Positions 1 through 6,203 of a stretch of DNA of 9,310 nt are shown here, in pieces (the stretch's first letter is position 1; every line of letters starts with the position of its first letter). The DNA comes from Flavobacteriaceae bacterium (GTDB lineage: Bacteria; Bacteroidota; Bacteroidia; Flavobacteriales; Flavobacteriaceae). The DNA lies in assembly GCA_002728075.1 (NCBI GenBank), contig PBVB01000105.1, forward strand, positions 2,761 to 12,070, read 5' to 3'. The position numbers were made by a program, and so were the translations under genes. A model generated the notes under the pieces. The model was given only the letters and a program-made list of their open reading frames with translations. It was not told the origin of the DNA and did no database searches.

Positions 1-1
1 T

Positions 2-196
2 TTCACAGGAAATATTGATACTCCTACTACAAAAGGAATAGCAATTATATCTATGACAAATACTCAAACTGATGCTATACCGGCTGGAAGATATTTATAT
101 GATGTAGAACTTTCTTTTACAGATAGTGGCAACAACACAACTATTGAAAGAATATTAGAAGGTAGAATTAACGTAACTCCTTCAGTAACAAAGTAG
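2..196 (+). CDS. C-terminal end of a phage virion-associated protein (partial, 5' end outside window)
   Basis: The open frame enters from the left edge (first complete codon at base 2) and stops at TAG 194-196, leaving 64 residues. The visible part has a PAGRYLYDVEL segment (about residues 27-37 of the fragment), then a short polar turn, and ends in RILEGRINVTPSVTK. This order, 'PAG-x-Y-x-YD-x-E' followed by 'EG-x-(I/V)-x-V-x-P-x-VT' at the C-terminus, is one I associate with small beta-rich tail or baseplate-associated proteins of many tailed phages (the BppU-like style); I recall it as a pattern and have not matched it to a named family. The next gene starts six bases after the stop, in keeping with a shared operon. 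The reading frame is secure. The role as a virion component is inferred from the motif and from the structural genes downstream. Confidence 0.7.
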   Translation, partial: FTGNIDTPTTKGIAIISMTNTQTDAIPAGRYLYDVELSFTDSGNNTTIERILEGRINVTPSVTK

Positions 197-202
197 GTTA
201 TT

Positions 203-466
203 ATGGCAGTAGAAATTGAATCAAAAGTTGAAAAGGTTGTAGTAGTAACTTCGACTGATAAAACGAATTTTGTTAAAAAAGTTGAAATAGGACAGCCAGT
301 TCGAACAGTAAGTTCAGGTTCATCAAGTATTACCAATCTTGGTGGAGTTAATGTCGTAGGTAGAGTACACGGATCGTTCTTAATGTTTGATAGTGATCAA
401 CAATTGTTTACTGCTCAAACTGAAATAAGCAGTGCGAATAATAAAATAAACGGAGGAAATTTTTAA
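203..466 (+). CDS. Small phage structural-type protein ending INGGNF
   Basis: This is an 87-residue protein. The N-terminal third is rich in Val, Lys and Glu (EIESKVEKVVVVTS). The middle carries a Gly/Ser turn, and the part from about residue 47 reads as beta strands, including GSFLMFDSDQQLFTA. That last stretch has the 'G-x-hydrophobic-x-(F/Y)-D-x...F-x-A' rhythm often seen in short repeat domains of marine phage fibres. It ends INGGNF, a C-terminal pattern resembling the VDGGTY end of the next protein. A weak AGG (195-197) precedes the ATG by five bases. The stop is immediately followed by the next ATG, and the GGAGGA that encodes the Gly-Gly pair is that gene's ribosome binding site. I do not recognise a named family; a role as a virion or fibre-associated protein is inferred from context. 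Confidence 0.75.
   Translation: MAVEIESKVEKVVVVTSTDKTNFVKKVEIGQPVRTVSSGSSSITNLGGVNVVGRVHGSFLMFDSDQQLFTAQTEISSANNKINGGNF
452..457 (+). promoter_or_regulatory. Ribosome binding site GGAGGA inside the end of the upstream gene
   Basis: GGAGGA lies nine bases before the ATG at 467. The same six bases are the Gly-Gly codons of the upstream protein's INGGNF terminus, so this is a dual-use coding and translation-initiation sequence. It fixes the start of the 492-residue gene. Confidence 0.8.
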
Positions 467-1945
467 ATGGCTTCAGTAATTAAGACAAAAAGATCAGCTT
501 CTACTGGAGCTCCTACCGCTCTAGCCCAAGGAGAAATGGCGTATTCCTTTTTAGGTGGTACACAATCAAATGGTGGTGATAGATTATATGTAGGAACTGG
601 TACAGAAACGGGTGGAGAAGCTGCCAATATTGATGTTATAGGTGGTAAGTATTTTGCTGATATGTTGGATCATGTTACTGGTACACTTACAGCATCAAGT
701 GCAATATTAGTCGATGCTAATAGTAAGATAGATGTACTTAACGTCGATAATATTACTTTAAACGGTAATACGATATCAACAACAAATACAAACGGTGATT
801 TAACACTAAGTCCAAATGGATCCGGTGATGTTATTATAGACACTGGCAAATCTTTAAGATTATTAACTCATACTGATAACGGTGTACTAAAATTTGACGC
901 AGATGGAAATATTGTAACATCAGGACTTACTTATGATGGATCTACTTTAGCTTTAGGATCTTCAAATCTTACTACAACCGGAAAAATATATTTCGCAAAT
1001 GTATTCACTAATGAAGGTGATTTGCCAAGTGCTTCAACTTATCATGGTATGTTTGCACATGTTCACTCAACAGGAAAAGCTTATTTTGCTCATGCCGCAG
1101 CCTGGCATAAATTAATAAATGAAACTAATGGAGTTTTAGCAGATCTTTCTAATGTTTCAGATTCTGCATTTGCTGATAACCAAACATTAATATTTGATGC
1201 AGCTCAAAGTAAATTTAGACCGGGAAGTTTATTTCAAGTAATATCTGCTGATGCTGGAACCGCAGACTCAGTAGTAGGTACAATGAATTTTGCAGGCGGC
1301 ACTGGAATTAATACTTTAGTTTCTGATAATAGAATTACCATACATGTAGATTCAAATCTAAGTGGCTTATCTCGACTTGATGTAGATAATATAAGACTTG
1401 ATGGAAATACAATAAGCTCTACTTCTGGAGCTGAAATGTTTATCGATCCAAATCCTGCTGGAGATTCTGGTGATTTGATAATTCAAGGTAACCTAACAGT
1501 TCGTGGAACTACAACAACTATCAATTCAGCTACAGTATCAATTAATGATTTAAATTTAGTTTTAGCCGATAGTGCAGGAAATGCTGCTGCAGCTGATGGA
1601 GCTGGAATAACAATCAACGGAGCATCTGCTACTCTAACTTATGGAGCTTCAAATGATAGGTGGGCATTTAACAAAGGATTGAATTTACCTGATTCTGCTA
1701 CAGGAACTAATGGTTTATTTTTAAATGGAGTTTCAATAGGAGAAACCATCGAAGATAAAGTTGGATCTTTAGCCACTGCTGGAGAAGGTATAGATATAAC
1801 ATATAACGATGGAGCGGGTACTCTTACTTTTGCAGGAGAAAACGCTACAAAAAATAACTTAGGAATCGCATCTTTTGATTCTGCTCACTTTGGAATATCC
1901 TCCGGTCATATATCATTACCGACTGTTGACGGAGGAACTTACTAG
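467..1945 (+). CDS. Large phage virion structural / tail-fibre-like protein
   Basis: This 492-residue beta-rich protein opens with IKTKRSASTGAPTALAQGEM (residues 5-24) followed by a DRLYVGTGTETGG segment. That is the style of N-terminal domain seen in phage tropism-determinant and fibre proteins (Lys-Arg-Ser...P..L..GE.A...). Residues about 86-127 and 303-340 look like two copies of one repeat: VDNITLNGNTIS then LDVDNIRLDGNTIS, each followed by an Asn/Pro/Gly loop and a GD(V/L)II strand. Between them lies GMFAHVHSTGKAYFAHAAAW (194-213), then LSNVSDSAF...LIFDAAQSKF. After the second repeat comes GNLTVRGTTTTINSATVSIN (341-360). These segments are familiar from structural proteins of marine T4-like phages, where they are annotated as virion or tail fibre proteins. 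It ends VDGGTY. Its exact place in the virion cannot be told from sequence. Translation starts right behind a strong GGAGGA. Confidence 0.88.
   Translation: MASVIKTKRSASTGAPTALAQGEMAYSFLGGTQSNGGDRLYVGTGTETGGEAANIDVIGGKYFADMLDHVTGTLTASSAILVDANSKIDVLNVDNITLNGNTISTTNTNGDLTLSPNGSGDVIIDTGKSLRLLTHTDNGVLKFDADGNIVTSGLTYDGSTLALGSSNLTTTGKIYFANVFTNEGDLPSASTYHGMFAHVHSTGKAYFAHAAAWHKLINETNGVLADLSNVSDSAFADNQTLIFDAAQSKFRPGSLFQVISADAGTADSVVGTMNFAGGTGINTLVSDNRITIHVDSNLSGLSRLDVDNIRLDGNTISSTSGAEMFIDPNPAGDSGDLIIQGNLTVRGTTTTINSATVSINDLNLVLADSAGNAAAADGAGITINGASATLTYGASNDRWAFNKGLNLPDSATGTNGLFLNGVSIGETIEDKVGSLATAGEGIDITYNDGAGTLTFAGENATKNNLGIASFDSAHFGISSGHISLPTVDGGTY
1931..1936 (+). promoter_or_regulatory. Orphan Shine-Dalgarno-like GGAGGA with no start codon at usable distance
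   Basis: The Gly-Gly codons of the VDGGTY terminus spell a perfect GGAGGA. The analogous site one gene upstream (452-457) serves an ATG nine bases away, but here the next ATG is at 1989, more than 50 bases downstream and with its own AAGGAT (1979-1984). No ATG occurs between. The site is read as a leftover or as coding sequence only. Confidence 0.45.
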
Positions 1946-1988
1946 AGTTTTTACTCTTAAATTAAATTAACCTTTATTAAGGATTGAC

Positions 1989-2345
1989 ATGACAGCACCA
2001 ACCAAACTCATACTGAAAAAATCTTCAGTAGCAAATAAAATACCACAAGCATCAGATTTAGATCACGGTGAACTTGCTATCAATTTTGCTGACGGTATAA
2101 TATATTATAAAAATTCTAGTAACGTAGTTAAAAACTTTAGAGACTTATCTGTACTTGATAGTGATATTGCCACTTCAGGAAGTATCATATTTGAAGGATC
2201 AGTTGCAGATGCACATGAAACAACTCTTACTGTGGTTAACCCTACAGCAGATAGAGTTTTACAATTACCAGATGCAGATGGAAGACTTGCCACATCTGAT
2301 AGTATTCAAGGAGATGCCATAGTGATGGCAATAGCATTAGGATAA
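1989..2345 (+). CDS. Short fibre-like protein with tropism-determinant-style N-terminal domain
   Basis: This is a 118-residue protein. Residues about 6-48 (KLILKKSSVANKIP..SDLDHGELAIN..DGIIYYKN) match the familiar phage N-terminal module with a basic 'L(K)KSS' strand, a 'P...L..GELA.N' helix or turn, and a 'G.(I/L)Y.K' strand. A less basic version of the same module opens the upstream 492-residue protein. The second half has SIIFEGSVADAHETTLTVVN and RVLQLPDADGRLAT, a strand pair common as a short repeat in longer marine phage fibres. It stops early with IALG, so compared with long fibres it looks like an adaptor without a distal domain. The start follows AAGGAT (1979-1984) by four bases. A small structural or fibre-attachment role is likely; a truncated fibre is an alternative. 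Confidence 0.8.
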   Translation: MTAPTKLILKKSSVANKIPQASDLDHGELAINFADGIIYYKNSSNVVKNFRDLSVLDSDIATSGSIIFEGSVADAHETTLTVVNPTADRVLQLPDADGRLATSDSIQGDAIVMAIALG

Positions 2346-2357
2346 ATAGGATTAGAT

Positions 2358-2687
2358 ATGCCAAATAATTTTAGAGTTAAAACAAGTGGATCAATAGGTG
2401 GAACAGCACATACGATATATACGTGTCCTGCTTCTACTCAAACGACAGTGATCGGTTTAAATTTAGCAAATATATTAACAACTGGTATTACAGCAAATGT
2501 ACTACTGGAAAATGCAGACAGTGATAATATCAATATAATTAAAAATGCACCGATACCAACTGGGAGTGCATTAGCTCCTATAGGTGGGACACAGAAACTC
2601 GTCATGGAAGCTGGAGATGTCTTAAAGGTTTCTTCTAGCGATTCAGCATCTATAGACTGTGCATTAAGCGTACTTGAGGTTAGCTAA
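2358..2687 (+). CDS. Small conserved marine-phage structural-type protein
   Basis: This 109-residue protein is almost all predicted beta strand. The order is a NFRVKTSGSIGGTAHTIYTC opening, a 'PASTQTTVIGLNLANI' segment (about 25-40), a strand with VLLENADSDN, the segment KNAPIPTGSALAPIGGTQK, and a closing VMEAGDVLKVSSSDSASIDC followed by a final strand. This pattern (Y..P..T.T.VIGL, then 'K.(A/V)P(I/V)P.G..L..(I/V)GG.(Q)K.VLE..D') is one I associate with small proteins of unknown function next to tail fibre genes in marine phages. The fold suggests a compact beta sandwich that could be a fibre cap or attachment subunit, which is inference. The stop TAA overlaps the next ATG by one base (TAATG), so the next gene is translationally coupled. 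Confidence 0.78.
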   Translation: MPNNFRVKTSGSIGGTAHTIYTCPASTQTTVIGLNLANILTTGITANVLLENADSDNINIIKNAPIPTGSALAPIGGTQKLVMEAGDVLKVSSSDSASIDCALSVLEVS

Positions 2688-4126
2688 TGTCATATATCGG
2701 GACTAAACCTACATCTTCATTTGCTTCTGCTACATCTCAGACATTTACTGGGAATAACAGCACGACAGCATTTACGTTGAATCGAAGAGTATCTGCTCCC
2801 GAAGATCTTGAAGTATTTGTCTCAAACATACAACAGCAACCTACTGTATCATATACGATTGGAAGTACAGGACTAGAACTTAATTTTGATTCTGCTCCTC
2901 CTTCAGGAGAATTCTACGTAATTTATAGAAGTGAAGCTGGGACTTCTGCTATTGATACGGGAGCAGCAAGAACCGCAAATGCAAATACATTTACTGAAGC
3001 TCAAACATTTAGCGGTGGTATGGCTGGGACATTATCTACTGCTGCTCAACCAAACGTAACAAGTACTGGCACATTAACTAGTTTTAGATCAACCGGTATT
3101 GATGATAATGCAAATAGTTTGGCTATGACTATTTCTGATTCATCAAAAGTTGGAATAGGAACAGCATCACCTTCTGCTCAATTACATATAGATGAAGCAG
3201 CTTCTAACTCTTATGCAACTATAAGATTAGAAGGTAATAATAGAGGCGGTGATATTGAAATGTATCAAGGTACTGTTCCAGTAAGTACAATAAGAACAGA
3301 TCAATCTGGTAATATATATGTTAAAACCTCTGGTTCATATGGAAGTAGTTCACTTACAAATAAACTAGAAATTCCTACTGCTGGTGGATTAAAAGTAAGA
3401 AATGCTGCAGCAACTGGTCCTATTGTAGACATAGGTACAACATCAACAAGTGTTGCAGATGATGGCGTTATAGGTGGCATAGACTTTACTAGTGGTTCAT
3501 CAAGTACAGTTAATGGAAGACTTCAAACAAGGCAATATGACACTAGCGAAAATGCTGGATATTTTTCAAACGAATTAAGAGCGCCTAATGGAAATAGTTT
3601 AGGTGAAGTAAATAGAGAGTTTATGACTCAAAATGCTATTGGTGGTGTATATATAAAAAGACCTATGCCATCAAATATCTATTACTATAGAGATATATAT
3701 AAATCTTTAAATCTATCAGCAAGTCAAAGTGGTACAACATTTATTACATTAAATCAAAATGATTATTTTTGTAGTATATCTTGTCTTGTAGATGCTTGGA
3801 CAGTTGATACTAGCTATCCAACTTCAGCATTAATGAGAAGATATGGATTAACTGCTAATACTCATAATGGAAGAAGTACTTGGAGTGTAAGACTTACTCA
3901 GTATTTAGATATGGGGGAATATAATACTGGTGCTACAGACCATTCTAGTGCAAGTGTTAATTTTTCTTTAAGCACTTATGCAACCAAATCTGCTGGTTCA
4001 AATAATGGATATTTATATATTAGATATAACACTGGAAGTTATACTTCAGGACCAGCGACAATAAGATTATCTGGAATATTTCTAAATGCTAGAGTTGATG
4101 ACCAACCAATTACAGCAAATTTATAG
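2687..4126 (+). CDS. Tail fibre protein with YIG-type N-terminal adaptor and IGT.SPSAQLHI motif
   Basis: This is a 479-residue fibre. Residues 1-85 form an adaptor (MSYIGTKP, QTFTGNNSTTAFTLNRRV, VFVSNIQQQP, YTIGSTGLELNFDSAPPSGE) that is clearly related to the start of the gene at 5471. A linker follows with TFTEAQTFSG and TLSTAAQPNVTSTGTLTSF (115-133), then the classic fibre motif KVGIGTASPSAQLHI (154-168). The remaining 310 residues are Ser/Thr/Gly/Asn/Tyr-rich beta sequence with no domain I can name, presumably the trimeric shaft and receptor-binding tip. I see no S74-type chaperone end. GAGGT (2676-2680) and a one-base TAATG overlap set the start. Base composition differs along the gene: one 60-base line in the adaptor (2761-2820) has about 42% G+C, and one in the distal part (3661-3720) about 25%. 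Confidence 0.88.
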   Translation: MSYIGTKPTSSFASATSQTFTGNNSTTAFTLNRRVSAPEDLEVFVSNIQQQPTVSYTIGSTGLELNFDSAPPSGEFYVIYRSEAGTSAIDTGAARTANANTFTEAQTFSGGMAGTLSTAAQPNVTSTGTLTSFRSTGIDDNANSLAMTISDSSKVGIGTASPSAQLHIDEAASNSYATIRLEGNNRGGDIEMYQGTVPVSTIRTDQSGNIYVKTSGSYGSSSLTNKLEIPTAGGLKVRNAAATGPIVDIGTTSTSVADDGVIGGIDFTSGSSSTVNGRLQTRQYDTSENAGYFSNELRAPNGNSLGEVNREFMTQNAIGGVYIKRPMPSNIYYYRDIYKSLNLSASQSGTTFITLNQNDYFCSISCLVDAWTVDTSYPTSALMRRYGLTANTHNGRSTWSVRLTQYLDMGEYNTGATDHSSASVNFSLSTYATKSAGSNNGYLYIRYNTGSYTSGPATIRLSGIFLNARVDDQPITANL

Positions 4127-4130
4127 GAGT
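4125..4130 (+). promoter_or_regulatory. Ribosome binding site AGGAGT before the sulfotransferase-like gene
   Basis: AGGAGT overlaps the stop codon of the upstream fibre (TAG 4124-4126) and sits five bases before the ATG at 4136. It supports that start and makes coupled translation with the fibre likely. Confidence 0.7.
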
Positions 4131-4135
4131 TAATA

Positions 4136-4663
4136 ATGAATTATAGATTGATAGGTTTACCTAAAAATGGTGTTACATTATGCCAAATGATAAATCATTA
4201 TTTACTAGAAAATAAAGATTTACATTACATAGCTATTGTAAGAGAACCATACGAAAGATTTTGGTCAGCAATAAAACAATGTACCTATGCTTATAAGGCA
4301 GACAAAATACCAGAAGACAACAGTGAAGGTATATTTAAATCAACTAATGTAGAAGATCAAATTAAAGAAGGTATTGCTCAGATAGATGGAACACCTAATG
4401 ATTATTTTAAAACTCAAAAGTCTTGGCTAGACAAATACACTGTTGGAACAACAATTAAATTTGATAAAGATATACAAGCATCTTTGAAATCAATATTTAA
4501 AGATCATCAATATGAAACAGAAATATATAAGATTATAGAAAAAGATTGGAATCCAAGCATACATGATAAAGATAGCGAAGCACTAGATATAATAAAATCT
4601 ACATACAAAAATAAAATAGAAACTTTTTATGCAGATGACTTTGCGTTGTGGGAGAGTAAGTAA
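4136..4663 (+). CDS. Sulfotransferase-like enzyme encoded inside the tail fibre cluster
   Basis: This is a 175-residue, charged, soluble-looking protein unlike its Gly/Ser/Thr-rich neighbours. It has the hallmarks of PAPS-dependent sulfotransferases. LPKNGVT near the N-terminus (residues 8-14) fits the 5'-phosphosulfate loop (P-K-x-G-x-T), with Lys10 in the expected place. IAIVREPYERFWSAIKQ (32-48) fits the 3'-phosphate motif (R-(D/E)-P-x-x-R-x-x-S), with Arg36, Pro38, Arg41 and Ser44. DYFKTQKSWLD (89-99) resembles the '(H/Y)-F-x-x-Q-x-x-(W/F)-L' segment of the Sulfotransfer_2 type, and IKFDKDI (107-113) and a C-terminal FYADDFALWE follow in family order. No signal peptide or membrane span is seen. 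It is short for the family, so a minimal cytoplasmic enzyme is likely. The substrate (host glycan, other metabolite, or a fibre residue) is unknown. Its stop overlaps the next fibre's ATG (TAATG). Hand counts of three 60-base lines give about 23-25% G+C. Confidence 0.72.
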   Translation: MNYRLIGLPKNGVTLCQMINHYLLENKDLHYIAIVREPYERFWSAIKQCTYAYKADKIPEDNSEGIFKSTNVEDQIKEGIAQIDGTPNDYFKTQKSWLDKYTVGTTIKFDKDIQASLKSIFKDHQYETEIYKIIEKDWNPSIHDKDSEALDIIKSTYKNKIETFYADDFALWESK

Positions 4664-5265
4664 TGCCATTAAGTAGAATTAGCAATAACGTAATATCAGA
4701 TAATACGATAACTAATGCTAAGATTAATTCGAGTGCTGCAATAGCTAAAACTAAATTAGCATCATTAGATATAGTAAATGCTGATGTTAATGCTAATGCT
4801 GCAATTGCAGCTACAAAATATGTTATGCCTTCAGGTTCTGTCATACAAACTGTTAACAGTACATATAATAGTAGTAGTGCATTAAATTCTCAATCTTACG
4901 TAGCAGCTGCAACTTTAGGCACAATAACTACTACTGTAGCTAACTCTAAAATATTAACATTTACAAATATACCAATTCAAACAAGGGATATTGATAATAT
5001 ATATTTTATAGCTTTAAGAAGTAGTTTAGATAGCTATGCGAGTAATTTACAAATGAACCTTCATGTAAACTATGCGACCAATGATCACTTGCTACCTTAT
5101 ACTGGTATGAATTATTTACATTCTCCAAACCAATCTGCTAGTACAGCTATAACATATAAACTATACATTAAAAATTCTAATAATAGTGCCGGTTGGTACA
5201 TGCTGGATACTTGGGGTCAAAGTGGCTATGTGTATTCAACCCAACATTTAGAGATTATGCCATGA
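4663..5265 (+). CDS. Tail fibre / receptor-binding protein with AAIA..K adaptor repeats
   Basis: This 200-residue protein has two copies of an adaptor repeat near the N-terminus: TITNAKINSSAAIAKTK (15-31) and NADVNANAAIAATK (39-52). They are followed by MPSGSVIQTVN (55-65), the usual hinge into a distal beta domain in marine phage fibres. The distal part contains TLGTITTTVANSKILTFTNI, then a series of strands ending in AGWYMLDTWGQSGYVYS. The pattern 'T-I-x-(T/P)...SKIL' also occurs, as LTITPKFSNSIL, in the truncated fibre at 8846, so both adaptor and head are related. GGAGAG (4651-4656) and a TAATG overlap couple it to the sulfotransferase-like gene. Its TGA overlaps the next gene's ATG (ATGA). 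A receptor-binding role is inferred from the architecture. Confidence 0.82.
   Translation: MPLSRISNNVISDNTITNAKINSSAAIAKTKLASLDIVNADVNANAAIAATKYVMPSGSVIQTVNSTYNSSSALNSQSYVAAATLGTITTTVANSKILTFTNIPIQTRDIDNIYFIALRSSLDSYASNLQMNLHVNYATNDHLLPYTGMNYLHSPNQSASTAITYKLYIKNSNNSAGWYMLDTWGQSGYVYSTQHLEIMP
4702..4767 (+). repeat. Adaptor-coding direct repeat, copy 1
   Basis: This 66-base stretch encodes the NTITNAKINSSAAIAKTKLA region. Aligned without gaps to 8921-8986 it differs at about 13 positions by my hand count, with an exact 13-base run tacgataactaat at 4704-4716. The high identity across coding DNA points to paralogy or gene conversion between the two fibre adaptors. Confidence 0.7.
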
Positions 5266-5474
5266 GTGATATGAAAAAACTAGGAAAAGTATTGGATAAG
5301 CAAATTAACGGTGGATATGTTTGTTATGGTTATCCTACGAATGAAAAAGAATTTAGAAAGATGTTTAGAAAAGTTATGTATGAAGATATTAATGGAAATG
5401 CTGTTTTAAGTTCTAATCCAGACGACTTTGGATTAACTTGGACTCAGTTAAAAGCAGAATTGGATAAACTATGA
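5262..5474 (+). CDS. Small charged protein of unknown function between two fibre genes
   Basis: This is a 70-residue protein, starting MSDMKKLGKVLDKQINGGYV and ending DDFGLTWTQLKAELDKL. I chose ATG 5262 because it forms an ATGA overlap with the upstream stop. The same frame is open further upstream to an ATG at 5193, but those 23 codons run inside the fibre gene and read as unstructured out-of-frame sequence. The protein is mixed alpha/beta in appearance, with a basic helix (NEKEFRKMFRKVM, residues about 27-39) and an acidic Asn-Gly stretch. It looks soluble and unlike a virion fibre. It overlaps the next fibre ATG by four bases (ATGA). I do not recognise the family. Position and size would suit a fibre-specific assembly factor or a partner of the sulfotransferase-like enzyme, but neither is supported by a motif. 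Confidence 0.75.
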   Translation: MSDMKKLGKVLDKQINGGYVCYGYPTNEKEFRKMFRKVMYEDINGNAVLSSNPDDFGLTWTQLKAELDKL

Positions 5475-6196
5475 CATATATTGGATCAGAACCGAATCAC
5501 GGACTATTTCATCAACAAACCTTTACAGGTAATGGTTCGACTAAATCATATACTCTCGATCAGTATGTTGCTGATGGAACCGGAATACTCGTTACTGTTG
5601 GTAATATTATACAGGAAGAAGGATCAACGAAATCTTATGTTGCATCAGGCAATTCTCTAACATTTGATTCAGCTCCACCAAACGGTGATACTGTCGTCAT
5701 AAGGTTCTTAGGAAGAGCTATAGATACTAAGGATGCATATTTAAGAACAACGAAATTTAAATATGTAGCCACAGCAAACCAAACACTCTTTGATTCATCT
5801 GACTTTAACAGTAGAATATTAAGTTATACGGCAGGTGATATCGATGTGTTTTTAAATGGTGTAAGACTCGATGAAACTGACTTCACGGCTACGAATGGAA
5901 CAAGCGTAACTCTGGCAAGTGCTGCTGATTCAAATGATGAGATTATCATATCAGCAAATAACACAGTACAACTCGCAGATGTAGTTCCAGCAAGTGGTGG
6001 AACATTTGGTGGTAATGTTGCAATGAATGGTACTTTAACAATGAATGGCACAACACCATTTATAAAAAGTAAGTCCAATCTTTCAACTAATCACAGTATA
6101 ACAGCAGGATTTAACAATATGGTAATCGGTCCATTTACAATAGATAGTGCAGTAACACTTACGATAGACAGTGGTGCTACACTGACAATAGTTTGA
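5471..6196 (+). CDS. Tail fibre-like protein with tandem YIG-type adaptor modules
   Basis: This is a 241-residue protein. Residues 1-82 (MTYIGSEPN, QTFTGNGSTKSYTLDQYV, LVTVGNIIQEEG, LTFDSAPPNGDTVVIRFLGR) are paralogous to the start of the 2687 gene. A second, divergent copy of the same fold seems to follow at about 97-162 (KYVATANQTLFD...AGDIDVFLNGVRLDETDF...SNDEIIISA). The C-terminal part runs GTFGGNVAMNGTLTMNGTT and then SNLSTNHSITAGFNNMVIGP followed by repeated TIDS(A/G)(V/A)TLTI, a closing strand motif ('N.M..GP.TID.G.T.TI...T.TIV') common at the ends of marine phage fibres. There is no separate variable head, so it may be a structural connector rather than the receptor-binding tip. The start is set by an ATGA overlap with the 70-residue gene. 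The next ATG is seven bases after its stop. Confidence 0.84.
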   Translation: MTYIGSEPNHGLFHQQTFTGNGSTKSYTLDQYVADGTGILVTVGNIIQEEGSTKSYVASGNSLTFDSAPPNGDTVVIRFLGRAIDTKDAYLRTTKFKYVATANQTLFDSSDFNSRILSYTAGDIDVFLNGVRLDETDFTATNGTSVTLASAADSNDEIIISANNTVQLADVVPASGGTFGGNVAMNGTLTMNGTTPFIKSKSNLSTNHSITAGFNNMVIGPFTIDSAVTLTIDSGATLTIV

Positions 6197-6203
6197 GGAT
6201 AAT

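Noticed and set aside
64..336. Antisense open frame of 90 residues spanning the first two genes.
   Set aside because: It crosses the junction of two well-supported + strand genes, has no family features, and is a shadow.
1970..1982. CCTTTATTAAGG as a possible terminator hairpin in the 1946-1988 gap.
   Set aside because: The stem is only four base pairs with a four-base loop, no T-run follows, and the AAGG arm is the ribosome binding site of the next gene.
467..2345. Diversity-generating retroelement, suggested by tropism-determinant-style N-terminal domains.
   Set aside because: No reverse transcriptase gene and no template/variable repeat pair with A-specific differences was seen in the window. 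The direct repeats found lie in adaptors, not at C-terminal tips.
2341..2348. GATAAATA close to the T4-type late promoter element TATAAATA (also GATAAATA at 8754-8761 and CTAAATA at 8620-8626 and 8634-8640).
   Set aside because: Such strings are expected by chance in AT-rich DNA. The 2341 and 8634 sites are too close to the ATG for a useful leader, and the others have no second supporting element, so no promoter is called.
3600..4126. S74-type intramolecular chaperone at the end of the 479-residue fibre.
   Set aside because: IGT.SPS motifs often precede such a domain, but the C-terminus lacks the Ser/Lys catalytic pattern and the long helical tail expected.
4599..4844. Antisense open frame of 81 residues that looks hydrophobic and membrane-like.
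   Set aside because: It is the reverse reading of the Ala/Asn/Ile-rich adaptor repeats of the 4663 fibre gene; repetitive Asn/Ala codons produce Leu/Ile/Ala runs on the other strand. No ribosome site and all other genes are on +.
5193..5261. Upstream extension of the 70-residue gene to the ATG at 5193.
   Set aside because: The 23 extra codons lie in the upstream fibre gene in another frame. The ATGA overlap at 5262 is the common phage arrangement and the protein reads naturally from there.
5824..6078. Antisense open frame of 84 residues (and a 62-residue one at 2105-2293).
   Set aside because: Both lie fully inside + strand fibre genes with recognisable motifs and have no recognisable content of their own.
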